Both the position numbers and the translations under genes were made by a program. From assembly GCA_009840165.1 (NCBI GenBank), contig VXOG01000068.1, positions 1 to 45,831 of the forward strand: a stretch of 45,831 nt of DNA, read 5' to 3'. The notes under the pieces are model-generated. The model did not search any database. It saw nothing but the letters and a program-made list of their open reading frames with translations, and was not told where the DNA came from. Source of the DNA: Chloroflexota bacterium (GTDB lineage Bacteria; Chloroflexota; Dehalococcoidia; Lucifugimonadales; UBA3495). Shown here in pieces: positions 38,749 to 45,831 of this stretch. The number at the start of each line of letters is the position of its first letter. The first letter of the stretch is position 1.

Positions 38749-39879
38749 TCAACCGGCACAGTCGGCGACCAGTTCATCGATCATCCCGCGGGTTACGTGT
38801 GGCATTGTGATGATATGGGCGATCTCGCCCTCGGGAGCCATCTGCCACTTGCGAAAAACCTCCCGGCGGGGGCGCGGAAATACTACGGTTACCGAATTCT
38901 TGTGCCGCCAGGCGGCTATTCCCCGCTCGTTGAACTGCCCAACCGCATACTCCGCGGTGTCGAGCATACCGGCAACGATGTTGCGAAAACCCTCGTAGCC
39001 GTGCTGCGCGAAGGCATGCCATATCATCAACGGGGCCAGCGCGTTGCGCGAGCCGGAGAGGGTGGTGTCTTCAACACCGACGTACTCAATAGCGCGTCCG
39101 ACCCGTTCCACGTAGGGGCGCTTCGTCAACACTACCCCGCAGGGCAACGGCGCGCCAATCAGCTTGTGGCCGCTGATCGACACGCTGTCGATGCCAGCGT
39201 CAAATCCGTATGGTTGCGGGTCATCGACGAAAGGCAGGATCATTCCGCTCAGCGCGGCGTCGGCGTGGATGTAATGGCTGGTGACCGCCTGATCGCGCAG
39301 AATATCGCGTATGCGGGCGATGTCATCCACTGCGCCGCGCATGGTGGTGCCCACGTTGGCCATTATTACGGCGGGAACGTCGCGGTTGACCCGTATCATC
39401 GCCTCCAGGTCATCATAGTCGATCTCTCCGTTGTCCTGGCGCCGGATCATGATGTGGCGGGCGTTCAACACCCGCACGTTTTTGAGCACGCTGTAGTGGG
39501 TCTCTTCGGAGAAGTAGAACATCGCGTTGGGAAACAACTCGCGGGCCAGGTACAGGCCGTACATGTTCCCCTCGGTGCCGCCGGATGTTACGTAACCCCA
39601 CGCCTCTTCTGACGGAATGTGCATCAGACTGGCAAACGTGGCGATGACCTCTCGCTCGATTTCGTGGGTGTTGCCCCAGAAATTGCTGGGATAAAACGGG
39701 TCGCCGACGTTGTTGATTGAGTAGTCCAGGAAAGGGAGCAGCGCTGAATAGTCGAAGTCCTGGTTTACTGGATAGCCAATCTGCTGTTGGGTGGCGGCGT
39801 GAATGTCGCTCAACAGCCGATCCAATCGTTTTTGAATCTCCGACTGTGACAAGGCGGCTGACGCAAATGCGCTGACCAT
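38749..39879 (-). CDS. PLP-dependent histidine decarboxylase-like enzyme
   Basis: 376 aa, close to the 378-383 aa of bacterial PLP histidine decarboxylases. The PLP lysine is K239 in SISGHKLIG, H128 (ETHYS) stacks on PLP, D207 (HADAALSG) binds its pyridine nitrogen. The start NFWGNTHEIEREVI and SGGTEGNMYGLYLARE are the marks of this group II branch. It removes CO2 from an aromatic or imidazole amino acid (histidine is the best guess; the alignment alone does not prove it). ATG 39879 has a GGAGAA upstream. First gene of decarboxylase-ACT-HpaB. Confidence 0.9.
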   Translation of the reverse strand: MVSAFASAALSQSEIQKRLDRLLSDIHAATQQQIGYPVNQDFDYSALLPFLDYSINNVGDPFYPSNFWGNTHEIEREVIATFASLMHIPSEEAWGYVTSGGTEGNMYGLYLARELFPNAMFYFSEETHYSVLKNVRVLNARHIMIRRQDNGEIDYDDLEAMIRVNRDVPAVIMANVGTTMRGAVDDIARIRDILRDQAVTSHYIHADAALSGMILPFVDDPQPYGFDAGIDSVSISGHKLIGAPLPCGVVLTKRPYVERVGRAIEYVGVEDTTLSGSRNALAPLMIWHAFAQHGYEGFRNIVAGMLDTAEYAVGQFNERGIAAWRHKNSVTVVFPRPRREVFRKWQMAPEGEIAHIITMPHVTRGMIDELVADCAG

Positions 39880-39965
39880 AATCCCGGTTCTCCGATTGGT
39901 AGGTGTGTGGTGCAGGGCGAACGCATGCGTCGCCCCTCGGTGTACGCCGGCGTCGTTGAGCCAAA

Positions 39966-39994
39966 TTGCTACTACGGCAAGGGTATGCTATACC
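39966..39994 (+). promoter_or_regulatory. extended -10 promoter for the alpha/beta hydrolase gene
   Basis: TTGCTA (39966-39971), 17-nt spacer, TATACC (39989-39994) preceded by TGC. Leader about 24 nt to ATG 40025. Confidence 0.5.
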
Positions 39995-40024
39995 AGCCCA
40001 AACCGCAATCGCACGAGGTCACCC

Positions 40025-40837
40025 ATGCCCACCATCCAGCGCGGCAACGCCCAACTGCACTACTACCTCGACGACTTCACCGACCCCTGGCGAGGTTCCC
40101 CGGATGCCATCGTGCTCCAGCACGGTTTCTCCCGCAACGGCGATTTCTGGTACAACTGGCCGCCCCTGCTGGGCCGCGAGTACCGAGTCATACGTCCCGA
40201 CATGCGCGGCATGGGCCGGTCAACCATCGACCCCGACCACTATGAACCCACCCTGGATACCCTGATGGCTGACCTGATCGCCATCCTCAACGACGCCGGC
40301 GCGGAGCGGGTGGTGTACGTTGGCGAGTCCTTCGGCGGCATCATGGGTATGCAGTTCGCCCACGACTATCCCGACCGTTGCCGCGCCCTGGTGCTGTGCA
40401 ACTCGCCCTGCCGTCTGACCCGCCGCGAAAATGCTACACCGGGGGGCAGTTGGCTGGCTACCATGGAGCAGGGCGGCATCGGCGCCTGGTCCGCCGCCAC
40501 CATCAATTTCCGCCTCGATATGCGCCATGCCGCCGAAGGTCTGAAGGACTGGTACATCTCGGAGATGGACAAGACGCCCGCCGAAATCGGCCAGGCCCTG
40601 CATAGCTACTTGGACAGCCTTGATTTCGGACCACACCTCAAGGACATAACCGTACCAACTCTTCTACTCACGGGTGACGAGTCCCTGACCACCAGCATGG
40701 AGCAGCAGGAATTCATGGCTTCCGAAATTCCCGACAGTCGGCTGGTAACGTGGCCCGGCCTAGGGCACGGCGTCAACGTGATCTACCCCGAGTGGTGTGT
40801 TGACCGGATGCGCGAATTCCTGGGCGAAATGAGTTAG
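40025..40837 (+). CDS. alpha/beta-fold hydrolase
   Basis: 270 aa from ATG 40025, with GAGGT 6 nt upstream; the longer frame would precede the promoter. Oxyanion-hole HGFSRNG (33-39), nucleophile S102 in VGESFGG (99-105), acid D218 in LLTGDES, and base H248 in GLGHGVN. A complete catalytic triad. Similar to 3-oxoadipate enol-lactonase and C-C bond hydrolases in size and order; substrate unknown. Its stop is only 5 nt from the stop of the convergent HEPN-TPR gene. Confidence 0.92.
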   Translation: MPTIQRGNAQLHYYLDDFTDPWRGSPDAIVLQHGFSRNGDFWYNWPPLLGREYRVIRPDMRGMGRSTIDPDHYEPTLDTLMADLIAILNDAGAERVVYVGESFGGIMGMQFAHDYPDRCRALVLCNSPCRLTRRENATPGGSWLATMEQGGIGAWSAATINFRLDMRHAAEGLKDWYISEMDKTPAEIGQALHSYLDSLDFGPHLKDITVPTLLLTGDESLTTSMEQQEFMASEIPDSRLVTWPGLGHGVNVIYPEWCVDRMREFLGEMS

Positions 40838-40842
40838 CCGGG

Positions 40843-41778
40843 CTAGTAACCCCCGCCGCGCTCTGCCCAGCGCTTTCGCGCTTTTTCCAGATTTGCGCGT
40901 GTCAACTCATCGTCGGGGGCCAAGTTTATCGCTTCCTCAAAATCGGCGATGGCCTTCGGATCATCCCCCAGACAAAATTGTGCGTAGCCGCGTCCGTTGT
41001 AGGCGTCGGCAAAGCTGTTGTCCAGGGATATTACTCGGTTGAAATCGTTGATCGCCCGTTCAAATTGCCCCATGTGTCCCCAGGTCAGGGCGCGGTGATA
41101 CCACGGATCCGGATGTTCCCGGTTGATGCTGATGGCTTTTCCGAAACTGGCGATCGCCATCTGGAAATTACCCTGCTGCCGGCACGATATGCCCTCTTTG
41201 ACCAGGGTCTCCATGCGTGCCCCGCCATCTACCCCTGGAGTAGGAGGCATTGCGACCGGTGGCGCCGGTTCCGTGGACCGGCGCTCCGGTTCAGGCGCTA
41301 CTACGCCCGGTTCCGGCCTTTCCCCAACTGAGGCTGCGGCAGTTTGGTCGGAGCCGTACCGCCGGCGTCGCAGTCGGTGCTTCGCTTGGTCGACGCGGTT
41401 TCCTTCCACGTGCGCGCCCACTGCTGTCAACAGCCGCCCGATGGAATCCAGCGCCCGGTCCAAGTCATCTTCGCTAAAGGACTCCATGTGCGCCCAGCGG
41501 TTGCGGGTTTCACGGATTTCGGACACGAGGCTTCGCTCGACCGGGCCCAGGTGATCGCGGAAAATCTCGTTCCAGCCTGCCGCCATCACCCGCAACATCA
41601 CGGCCACGTCGCCTTCCACGTCGCCAAAGGTATCAACATCGTCGGGAACGTAATGCCCCCGGCCAGCGGCGGCGCGCAGCCTGACGCTTATGTATGGCCC
41701 CAAGCCAGCGCCCAACAGTTGCAGGGCGTTTCCAACCAAGGTGTGGTAGCTTGTGCTGCCTGTGGTCGTGGTCGTCAT
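40843..41778 (-). CDS. Swt1-type HEPN domain fused to TPR repeats
   Basis: 311 aa, ATG 41778 with CAGGAA upstream. N-terminal domain about 10-125: WNEIFRDHLGPVERSLVSEIRETRNRWAHMESFSEDDLDRALDSIGRLLTAVGA in outline. The R92-NRWA-H97 string is the R-x4-H motif of HEPN ribonucleases in the Swt1 form (RNxWAH, then FSxDD). A linker rich in Pro/Glu (125-190) follows, then three TPR units (about 195-300: GNFQMAIASFGKAISINREHPDPW, FERAINDFNRVISLDNSFADAY, PKAIADFEEAINLAPDDE). It could cut RNA under control of a partner held by the TPRs. No partner gene is adjacent. Confidence 0.82.
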   Translation of the reverse strand: MTTTTTGSTSYHTLVGNALQLLGAGLGPYISVRLRAAAGRGHYVPDDVDTFGDVEGDVAVMLRVMAAGWNEIFRDHLGPVERSLVSEIRETRNRWAHMESFSEDDLDRALDSIGRLLTAVGAHVEGNRVDQAKHRLRRRRYGSDQTAAASVGERPEPGVVAPEPERRSTEPAPPVAMPPTPGVDGGARMETLVKEGISCRQQGNFQMAIASFGKAISINREHPDPWYHRALTWGHMGQFERAINDFNRVISLDNSFADAYNGRGYAQFCLGDDPKAIADFEEAINLAPDDELTRANLEKARKRWAERGGGY

Positions 41779-41919
41779 ACTAAGGTTCCTGCCGGGCGAT
41801 TTTCGGACCCCGGGCGCGGCCGGTAGGTACAGCCGGGTAAGTCAAAACCAAACTAGCACAAGCGGCGTAAAGTGTGCTGCGGTAGGAATATACGATTTCT
41901 GACAATTGGCAAGACTCCG

Positions 41920-42513
41920 TTACGCCAACGGTTGTATTCCCAACTCGGCCTGCATGTCCGCTACCGCTTGGTTACGGGTCTTCCGCTGCCATTGTGGGCG
42001 TGCGTTGATCGGCTCGTTGATGATCTCAGGGTCGATCTTCAGGGCTACGAACACCGGCCCCGGCTGGCCCAATATCTCCTCGATCTGGCTCGCAAAGTCC
42101 TCCAGGTTGTCAATGGCATATGTCGCCGGGTATCCGCAGCCTTGGGCCACCACGTCATACTCCATCTGCTCGGCGTTGGGCACCGGCTGCCCGCCCGTGG
42201 TGGCGTACACGCCGTTGTCCAGCATGAAATGGTACAGGTTGGCCGGTGCTTTCTCCGCGATGGTCGGGAGCGCTCCCATACCCATCAGCACGTCGCCTTC
42301 AGAGTCGAACAGCACGACCCGCTGCTCCGGTATCGCCAGGGCCAGACCCAGCGCAAACGAAGCGTGGCCCCCCATCGCGGGATCCCCCAACGGAAGGTCA
42401 CGGTCCGGCTGGTCGCTCAGTTCCACCCAGAAGCGGCCGCCGCGCCCGGGTATCACCACGGCGTCGCCGCGATGTTGCTTGAAGATTTCCAGCATTTCCG
42501 CCGTCTTCATCAT
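41920..42513 (-). CDS. TPP-binding decarboxylase subunit (ComE-like, C-terminal half)
   Basis: 197 aa from the double ATG at 42513/42510. TPP pyrophosphate-binding domain: LGDPAMGGHASFALGLALAIPEQRVVLFDSEGDVLMGMGAL, where G73-D74 and N100 (MLDNGVYATTGGQP) lie 27 residues apart, the GDG-x26-N motif that holds Mg and TPP. It matches the second subunit of two-chain sulfopyruvate or phosphonopyruvate decarboxylases. It follows the pyrimidine-binding subunit on the same strand, with a hairpin at 42557 between them. Confidence 0.85.
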   Translation of the reverse strand: MMKTAEMLEIFKQHRGDAVVIPGRGGRFWVELSDQPDRDLPLGDPAMGGHASFALGLALAIPEQRVVLFDSEGDVLMGMGALPTIAEKAPANLYHFMLDNGVYATTGGQPVPNAEQMEYDVVAQGCGYPATYAIDNLEDFASQIEEILGQPGPVFVALKIDPEIINEPINARPQWQRKTRNQAVADMQAELGIQPLA

Positions 42514-42556
42514 GTCGGTCACTTCCTTTGGGCAAAGGCTTTCACCTTCACCCCAG

Positions 42557-42579
42557 CCCTCTCCCGTCAAGGGAGAGGG
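42557..42579. repeat. CCCTCTCCC/GGGAGAGGG hairpin between decarboxylase genes
   Basis: Perfect 9-nt arms, 5-nt loop GTCAA. It lies in the 75-nt gap between the stop of the first decarboxylase subunit gene (42589) and the start of the second (42513), in the mRNA. Related to the hairpin at 27206. Confidence 0.75.
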
Positions 42580-42588
42580 TATCGTTGG

Positions 42589-43098
42589 CTAACGGCTCAC
42601 GTTGAACCCGTGGTATTCGTCCCCCACTAGCACCGCAACCGGCTTTTTGTCCCGGTGAGCCTCGTCAAAAGCGGTGGAGATGCGGTCGGCGTCCTCGTCA
42701 GACTCCACCAAGTAGTAGTTAATGTTGAAAGCGTGCAGGAACCGCTCGGTGTAGAACGCCGCTGTATCGTTTATTACCCCATGTCGGGTCCAGCCCCGAT
42801 AACCCACCATCATCACCACCGGTACGTTCATCCCGATACCCCAGCCGCGCAAAGAGTCACCCGACTCCATCATACCGGTGTTCTGGATCAGGATCACGGG
42901 TTTCTTGCCGCCGGCGGCCAGGCCTGCCGCCGTGGAGAAGGCGTGACCCTCCCGGCTCACCGGCACCAGATCCAGGCTCGGCTCCTCGCTCATCAGCACG
43001 TACAGGAAATTAGTCTCGCTGTCGGGCAGCCACACCACGTGGGTGGCGCCGTTCTTCTTCAACTGCTCCAGCACCGTCGCCGGACTCAATTCGGACAT
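42589..43098 (-). CDS. TPP-binding decarboxylase subunit (ComD-like, N-terminal half)
   Basis: 169 aa. Pyrimidine-binding domain of TPP enzymes: MSELSPATVLEQLKKNGATHVVWLPDSETNFLY, then E50 in VPVSREGHAFSTAAGLAAGGKKPVILIQNTGMMESGDSLRG; E50 is the residue that activates TPP. It matches the first subunit of sulfopyruvate decarboxylase (ComD) and the phosphonopyruvate decarboxylase family. With the next gene it makes an alpha/beta enzyme that decarboxylates a 2-oxo acid (sulfopyruvate, phosphonopyruvate or related; not readable here). It starts a leftward unit divergent from the FIST gene. Confidence 0.87.
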   Translation of the reverse strand: MSELSPATVLEQLKKNGATHVVWLPDSETNFLYVLMSEEPSLDLVPVSREGHAFSTAAGLAAGGKKPVILIQNTGMMESGDSLRGWGIGMNVPVVMMVGYRGWTRHGVINDTAAFYTERFLHAFNINYYLVESDEDADRISTAFDEAHRDKKPVAVLVGDEYHGFNVSR

Positions 43099-43125
43099 GG
43101 GGAAACCTGCCTTCTATCTGTATTT

Positions 43126-43138
43126 ATCACGTCGTGAT
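43126..43138. promoter_or_regulatory. palindrome ATCACG-T-CGTGAT, candidate operator
   Basis: Perfect 6-nt arms around one base, 28 nt upstream of the decarboxylase first-subunit ATG (43098) on the leftward side and about 140 nt before the FIST gene on the other. Directly next to it on the minus strand is TAAATA, which could be a -10, so a protein bound here would block or control that promoter. Confidence 0.45.
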
Positions 43139-43221
43139 GTTTGCGGCGTCGGGCTCGCACCAAACGCCGTCTAAGGATATACCCGCCGGGCAGGGCGGGC
43201 GTCAACCTTCCCTGCCCGCTG

Positions 43222-43230
43222 TGCTATACT
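43222..43230 (+). promoter_or_regulatory. extended -10 of the FIST gene
   Basis: TGCTATACT, about 48 nt before ATG 43279. Same TGn-extended -10 form as at 1132, 29480 and 39986. The -35 region is not clear. Confidence 0.45.
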
Positions 43231-43278
43231 GCGCACAACCACAACGGTTTCCCGCCGTAAGCCCGTGAGGTGCGCATC

Positions 43279-44469
43279 ATGCAGTGGGCTTCCGCCATAT
43301 CCCAACAGAATACTCTCCGCGCCGCGTTGTCCGAATGCGTCGCTTCCGTCCGTTCCTCCCTGGGCGACACCGCCGCCGACCTGGCCGTGGTCTTCGCGTC
43401 ATCCGAGTACGCTTCCGACTACAGCGCTCTGCCCGAACTGGTCGGCGAGATGCTCGGCCCGCAGGCGCTCGTTCTCGGCTGCTCCGGCGGCGGCATCATC
43501 GGCGGCGGTTCCGAAGTGGAGCAAGAACCCGCTGTGTCGCTGACCGTTGCCAGTCTGCCGGGCGTCAATATCCATCCCATCCGTCTGGAAGGCGACACCT
43601 TACCCAGCCTGGACGCGGGGCCTGACGACTGGCACGACGCCATCGGAATCAATCCGTCCGACGAGCCGCAGTTCGTGCTGCTAGCTGATCCCATGTCCTT
43701 CCCGGCCCAGAACTTGCTCTTGGGCATGGACTACGCCTATCCCGCCGCCGCCAAGATCGGCGGTCTGGCCAGCGCCGCCCAGGGCGCGCGGCAGAACGGC
43801 CTCTTCCTCGGCCGTGATTACCACGATTCCGGCGCCGTGGGCGTTGCTCTTTCCGGCAACATCGTCGTTGAGACCGTCGTGGCGCAGGGTTGTCGTCCCA
43901 TCGGACAACCCATGCGCATCACCCGCAGTGACCGCAACTTCCTGGTGGAGCTGGACGGCGAGCAGCCCATCAACGTGCTGCGCGGCATCTTCCAGCAATC
44001 AGGCCAGCGCGACCGCGACCTGATGCAGCATTCATTGTTCCTCGGCGTCGTTATGGACGCGCTAATTGACCAGCCGCAGCAGGGCGACTTCCTGATCCGC
44101 AATGTGATGGGTATGGATCAGCGCAGCGGCGTCCTGGCTATCGGCGAAATGCTCAAGGAAGGCCAACTGGTGCAGTTCCACCTCCGCGACGCCGACACCT
44201 CCGCTGAGGACCTGTCCGCAGTCCTACAGCGCTACGCCATAGACAATCGGGAGAACCCCGCCCATGGCGCGCTGCTCTTCTCATGTCTGGGACGGGGCAA
44301 ATACCTCTACGGACGCCCCAACCACGACACCGAGGTGTTTCACGACAAGGTAGGGGCCGGTGTCCCTCTGGGCGGCTTCTTCTGCAACGGCGAAATCGGC
44401 CCGGTCAGTGGGACGACGTTCCTGCACGGATATACCAGCAGCTTCGGAATCTTCCGTCCACGTTCGTAA
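43279..44469 (+). CDS. FIST-domain sensory protein
   Basis: 396 aa from ATG 43279, 8 nt after GAGG; a GTG at 43270 is also possible. FIST_N at about 20-190: VVFASSEYASDYSALPELVGEMLGPQALVLGCSGGGIIGGGSEVEQEPAVSLTVASLPG, then IGGLASAAQG; FIST_C at about 220-380 with GVALSGNIVVETVVAQGCRPIG, the end ALLFSCLGRGKYLYGRPNHDTEVFHD, and GGFFCNGEIGPVSGTTFLHGYTSSFGIF. Such proteins bind small ligands, perhaps amino acids, in signalling. No enzyme or kinase domain is attached. It precedes the periplasmic-binding-type gene by 50 nt. Confidence 0.92.
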   Translation: MQWASAISQQNTLRAALSECVASVRSSLGDTAADLAVVFASSEYASDYSALPELVGEMLGPQALVLGCSGGGIIGGGSEVEQEPAVSLTVASLPGVNIHPIRLEGDTLPSLDAGPDDWHDAIGINPSDEPQFVLLADPMSFPAQNLLLGMDYAYPAAAKIGGLASAAQGARQNGLFLGRDYHDSGAVGVALSGNIVVETVVAQGCRPIGQPMRITRSDRNFLVELDGEQPINVLRGIFQQSGQRDRDLMQHSLFLGVVMDALIDQPQQGDFLIRNVMGMDQRSGVLAIGEMLKEGQLVQFHLRDADTSAEDLSAVLQRYAIDNRENPAHGALLFSCLGRGKYLYGRPNHDTEVFHDKVGAGVPLGGFFCNGEIGPVSGTTFLHGYTSSFGIFRPRS

Positions 44470-44519
44470 TTTGACCGATGCCGCTCCGATTGCCAGAGAC
44501 GGTGTCAACGTGACTTGTT

Positions 44520-45665
44520 ATGACGACAAACACCGAGATTAAAGCCGGCATTTCCGCATCTATTACCGGACAATTCGCAACCCAGGGTCGGCAGGCCCTG
44601 GCGGGTCTGACGGCATGGGCGGAGTACGTTAATGTGCAGGGCGGCCTGACCGTAGGCGGCCAGTCGTGCCAAGTTAACGTCATACATTACGACGACGCGA
44701 GCCTCGCAGAAGGCGTGCAGCGAAATACCGAGCGCCTTATCGTGCAGGATGGTGTTGACCTGCTCTTCGGCCCGTACTCTGCCGGCCTGACGACCGCGGC
44801 CGCGGAGATTGCCGAGTCGCACGGGAAACTGATGTGGAATCACGGCGGGGCCGGGGATGCGCTCTACGCGCGAGGTTACCGCAACGTGGTCGGCATCCTG
44901 ACCCCCGCAGACCAATACCTGGTGGGAGCGCCGGCATTGGCGCGGCAGTGCAACCCTGAGGCGAGCAAGCTGGTGCTTCTTCGCATTGATACGGGAGCGT
45001 TCGCGCGAATTGCCGCTCGAAGCGTTGAGACTGCGGCTCACGAGATGGGATTCACCACCGCTCTCGACCTCCGTTTTCGCCCCTCTCAAATGCAGTTCGC
45101 CGAAATTGCCCGCGCTGTGGCCGATTTGGAGCCCGACTTGGTGGTGGCGGTTGGCCGTATCTACCATGACGTCCTGATCGCTAACTCTTTGGCGCGCTTG
45201 CCGAACCGGAGCAACATTGGCCTGGCGGTGGTCGTGGCGACTCCCATCGACGATTTTGGCGCTCAACTGGGGGAGCGAGCCGACGGGTTCATCGGCCCAA
45301 GCCAGTGGGAACCTGATGTAAGCATCTCCCGGCCCGACATAGGACCCGATTCCAATACAGCGTTACATATCCTGTCGCTGGCGGCGACCGCATCCGGAGT
45401 GCCGGTTGACTACCCGATGGCGCAGGCCTTTGCCGCCGGACTCATCGCCCAACACTGCTCGCAGGAATCCGGAGCGGTGCAGGACGAAGCCTTGCGCCAA
45501 GCCGCGGCCGACCTTGACGCCACTACTTTCTACGGTCGTTTCCGCATCGACGAGGCCGGGCGGCAGGTTGGACACTCGGTAGGACTGGTGCAAAGACAGG
45601 ATGGGCGAAAGGTGGTGGTCTGGCCGCCGGAACAAGTGCAGTCCCCCGTCCGTTACCCCTTTTAG
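44520..45665 (+). CDS. branched-chain amino acid-binding-type protein without signal peptide
   Basis: 381 aa. Type I periplasmic-binding fold (LivJ/AmiC-like): KAGISASITGQFATQGRQALAGLTAWAEYVNVQGGL at the start, VNVIHYDDAS, TERLIVQDGVDLLFGPYSAGLTTAAAEIAESHGKLMWNHGGA, then a second lobe with LDLRFRPSQMQFAEIARAVADLEPDLVVAVG and DATTFYGRFRIDEAGRQVGHSVGLVQ. The N-terminus starts directly at the first strand, MTTNTEIKAG, with no signal peptide or lipobox. So it should stay in the cytoplasm as a sensor, like AmiC, or be an anchored part of something else. Coupled in context to the FIST gene upstream. Confidence 0.88.
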   Translation: MTTNTEIKAGISASITGQFATQGRQALAGLTAWAEYVNVQGGLTVGGQSCQVNVIHYDDASLAEGVQRNTERLIVQDGVDLLFGPYSAGLTTAAAEIAESHGKLMWNHGGAGDALYARGYRNVVGILTPADQYLVGAPALARQCNPEASKLVLLRIDTGAFARIAARSVETAAHEMGFTTALDLRFRPSQMQFAEIARAVADLEPDLVVAVGRIYHDVLIANSLARLPNRSNIGLAVVVATPIDDFGAQLGERADGFIGPSQWEPDVSISRPDIGPDSNTALHILSLAATASGVPVDYPMAQAFAAGLIAQHCSQESGAVQDEALRQAAADLDATTFYGRFRIDEAGRQVGHSVGLVQRQDGRKVVVWPPEQVQSPVRYPF

Positions 45666-45726
45666 CGCCGCCCGACAGCGGTCCACGACGGACTCGCTCT
45701 TCGTTGGGAGTGCTGAAAGAAGAGTA

Positions 45727-45758
45727 GGGGGGGGGGTTGATACCCCCCCCCGTTTTTT
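45727..45758 (+). terminator. strong intrinsic terminator after the binding-protein gene
   Basis: G10 (45727-45736), loop TTGATA, C9 (45743-45751), then G and T6. It lies 61 nt after the stop at 45665 and keeps the GTAGGGG outline of the palindrome family. The final 70 nt of the window are G-rich with no gene. Confidence 0.88.
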
Positions 45759-45831
45759 AACAATGTAAGGGGGGTTTTTAATAGGAAGAATCTTGGACCG
45801 GGTTCGGGCGCCGCCCCGTGCGCGGGTGTGG

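Noticed and set aside
38218..39612. 464-residue plus-strand open frame opposite the decarboxylase and ACT genes
   Set aside because: It covers two well-recognised genes on the other strand and its residues show no domain pattern.

Overview
The window is GC-rich bacterial DNA (roughly 60% G+C by eye) with about 50 densely packed genes. Many genes are coupled by 4-nt ATGA overlaps and preceded by good Shine-Dalgarno sites. The mix of genes resembles the gene-rich catabolic genomes of SAR202/Dehalococcoidia-type Chloroflexota: LLM flavin oxidoreductase, molybdopterin dehydrogenase, HpaB-type hydroxylase, cyclase, CoxG, carbamoylase, FIST, Uma2, a mycobacterial-type RpiB, and intergenic TAGGGGCG palindromes. 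That placement is inference from gene content; there is no rRNA here. I see no phage, transposase, tRNA or CRISPR array.

Layout. 0.1-1.6 kb: small unknown protein, divergent thioredoxin-like protein, DUF6941-like protein. 1.8-4.2 kb: an AT-richer single gene encoding an HEPN-STAND NTPase-TPR protein with its own TTGACA promoter, a plausible defence gene. 4.4-6.7 kb: orphan molybdopterin dehydrogenase subunit. 6.9-10 kb: exported repeat protein next to an OmpR/BaeS-like two-component pair and a small unknown. 10-13 kb: repeat-bearing spacer, small duplicated-domain protein, unknowns including a frameshifted coiled-coil gene, LLM oxidoreductase. 13.1-13.6 kb: mazE followed by a mazF that keeps its start codon and C-terminal half but lacks the catalytic N-terminal half. 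13.7-15.3 kb: zinc alcohol dehydrogenase and rpiB.

15.4-23.5 kb, all leftward: lysS-uma2-serS, then a NodB-like deacetylase, then a cobalt-type nitrile hydratase whose beta subunit is two separate overlapping genes, as in thiocyanate hydrolase. Its alpha gene is separated from the beta genes by two tandem D-threonine-aldolase-like genes, one of which has lost the PLP lysine. This is the most unusual arrangement in the window.

23.7-26.3 kb (rightward): Yip1 membrane protein, 5-formyl-THF cyclo-ligase-like protein, amidohydrolase. 26.4-31.4 kb (leftward): GIY-YIG protein, cyclase, TenA-like protein, CoxG, carbamoylase/allantoate-amidohydrolase and an unknown partner. 31.5-35 kb: a tightly overlapped unit of PaREP1/HEPN-like protein, FAD oxidoreductase, ABC ATPase and ABC permease. 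35-39.9 kb: HNH nuclease, unknown, MOSC protein, HpaB-type hydroxylase, double-ACT protein and histidine-decarboxylase-like enzyme. 40-45.7 kb: alpha/beta hydrolase, Swt1-type HEPN-TPR protein, two-subunit TPP decarboxylase (ComDE-like), FIST protein, a periplasmic-binding-type protein without signal peptide, and a strong terminator.

All family assignments are from reading motifs by eye; no database search was possible. Positions of start codons follow Shine-Dalgarno quality and overlaps.
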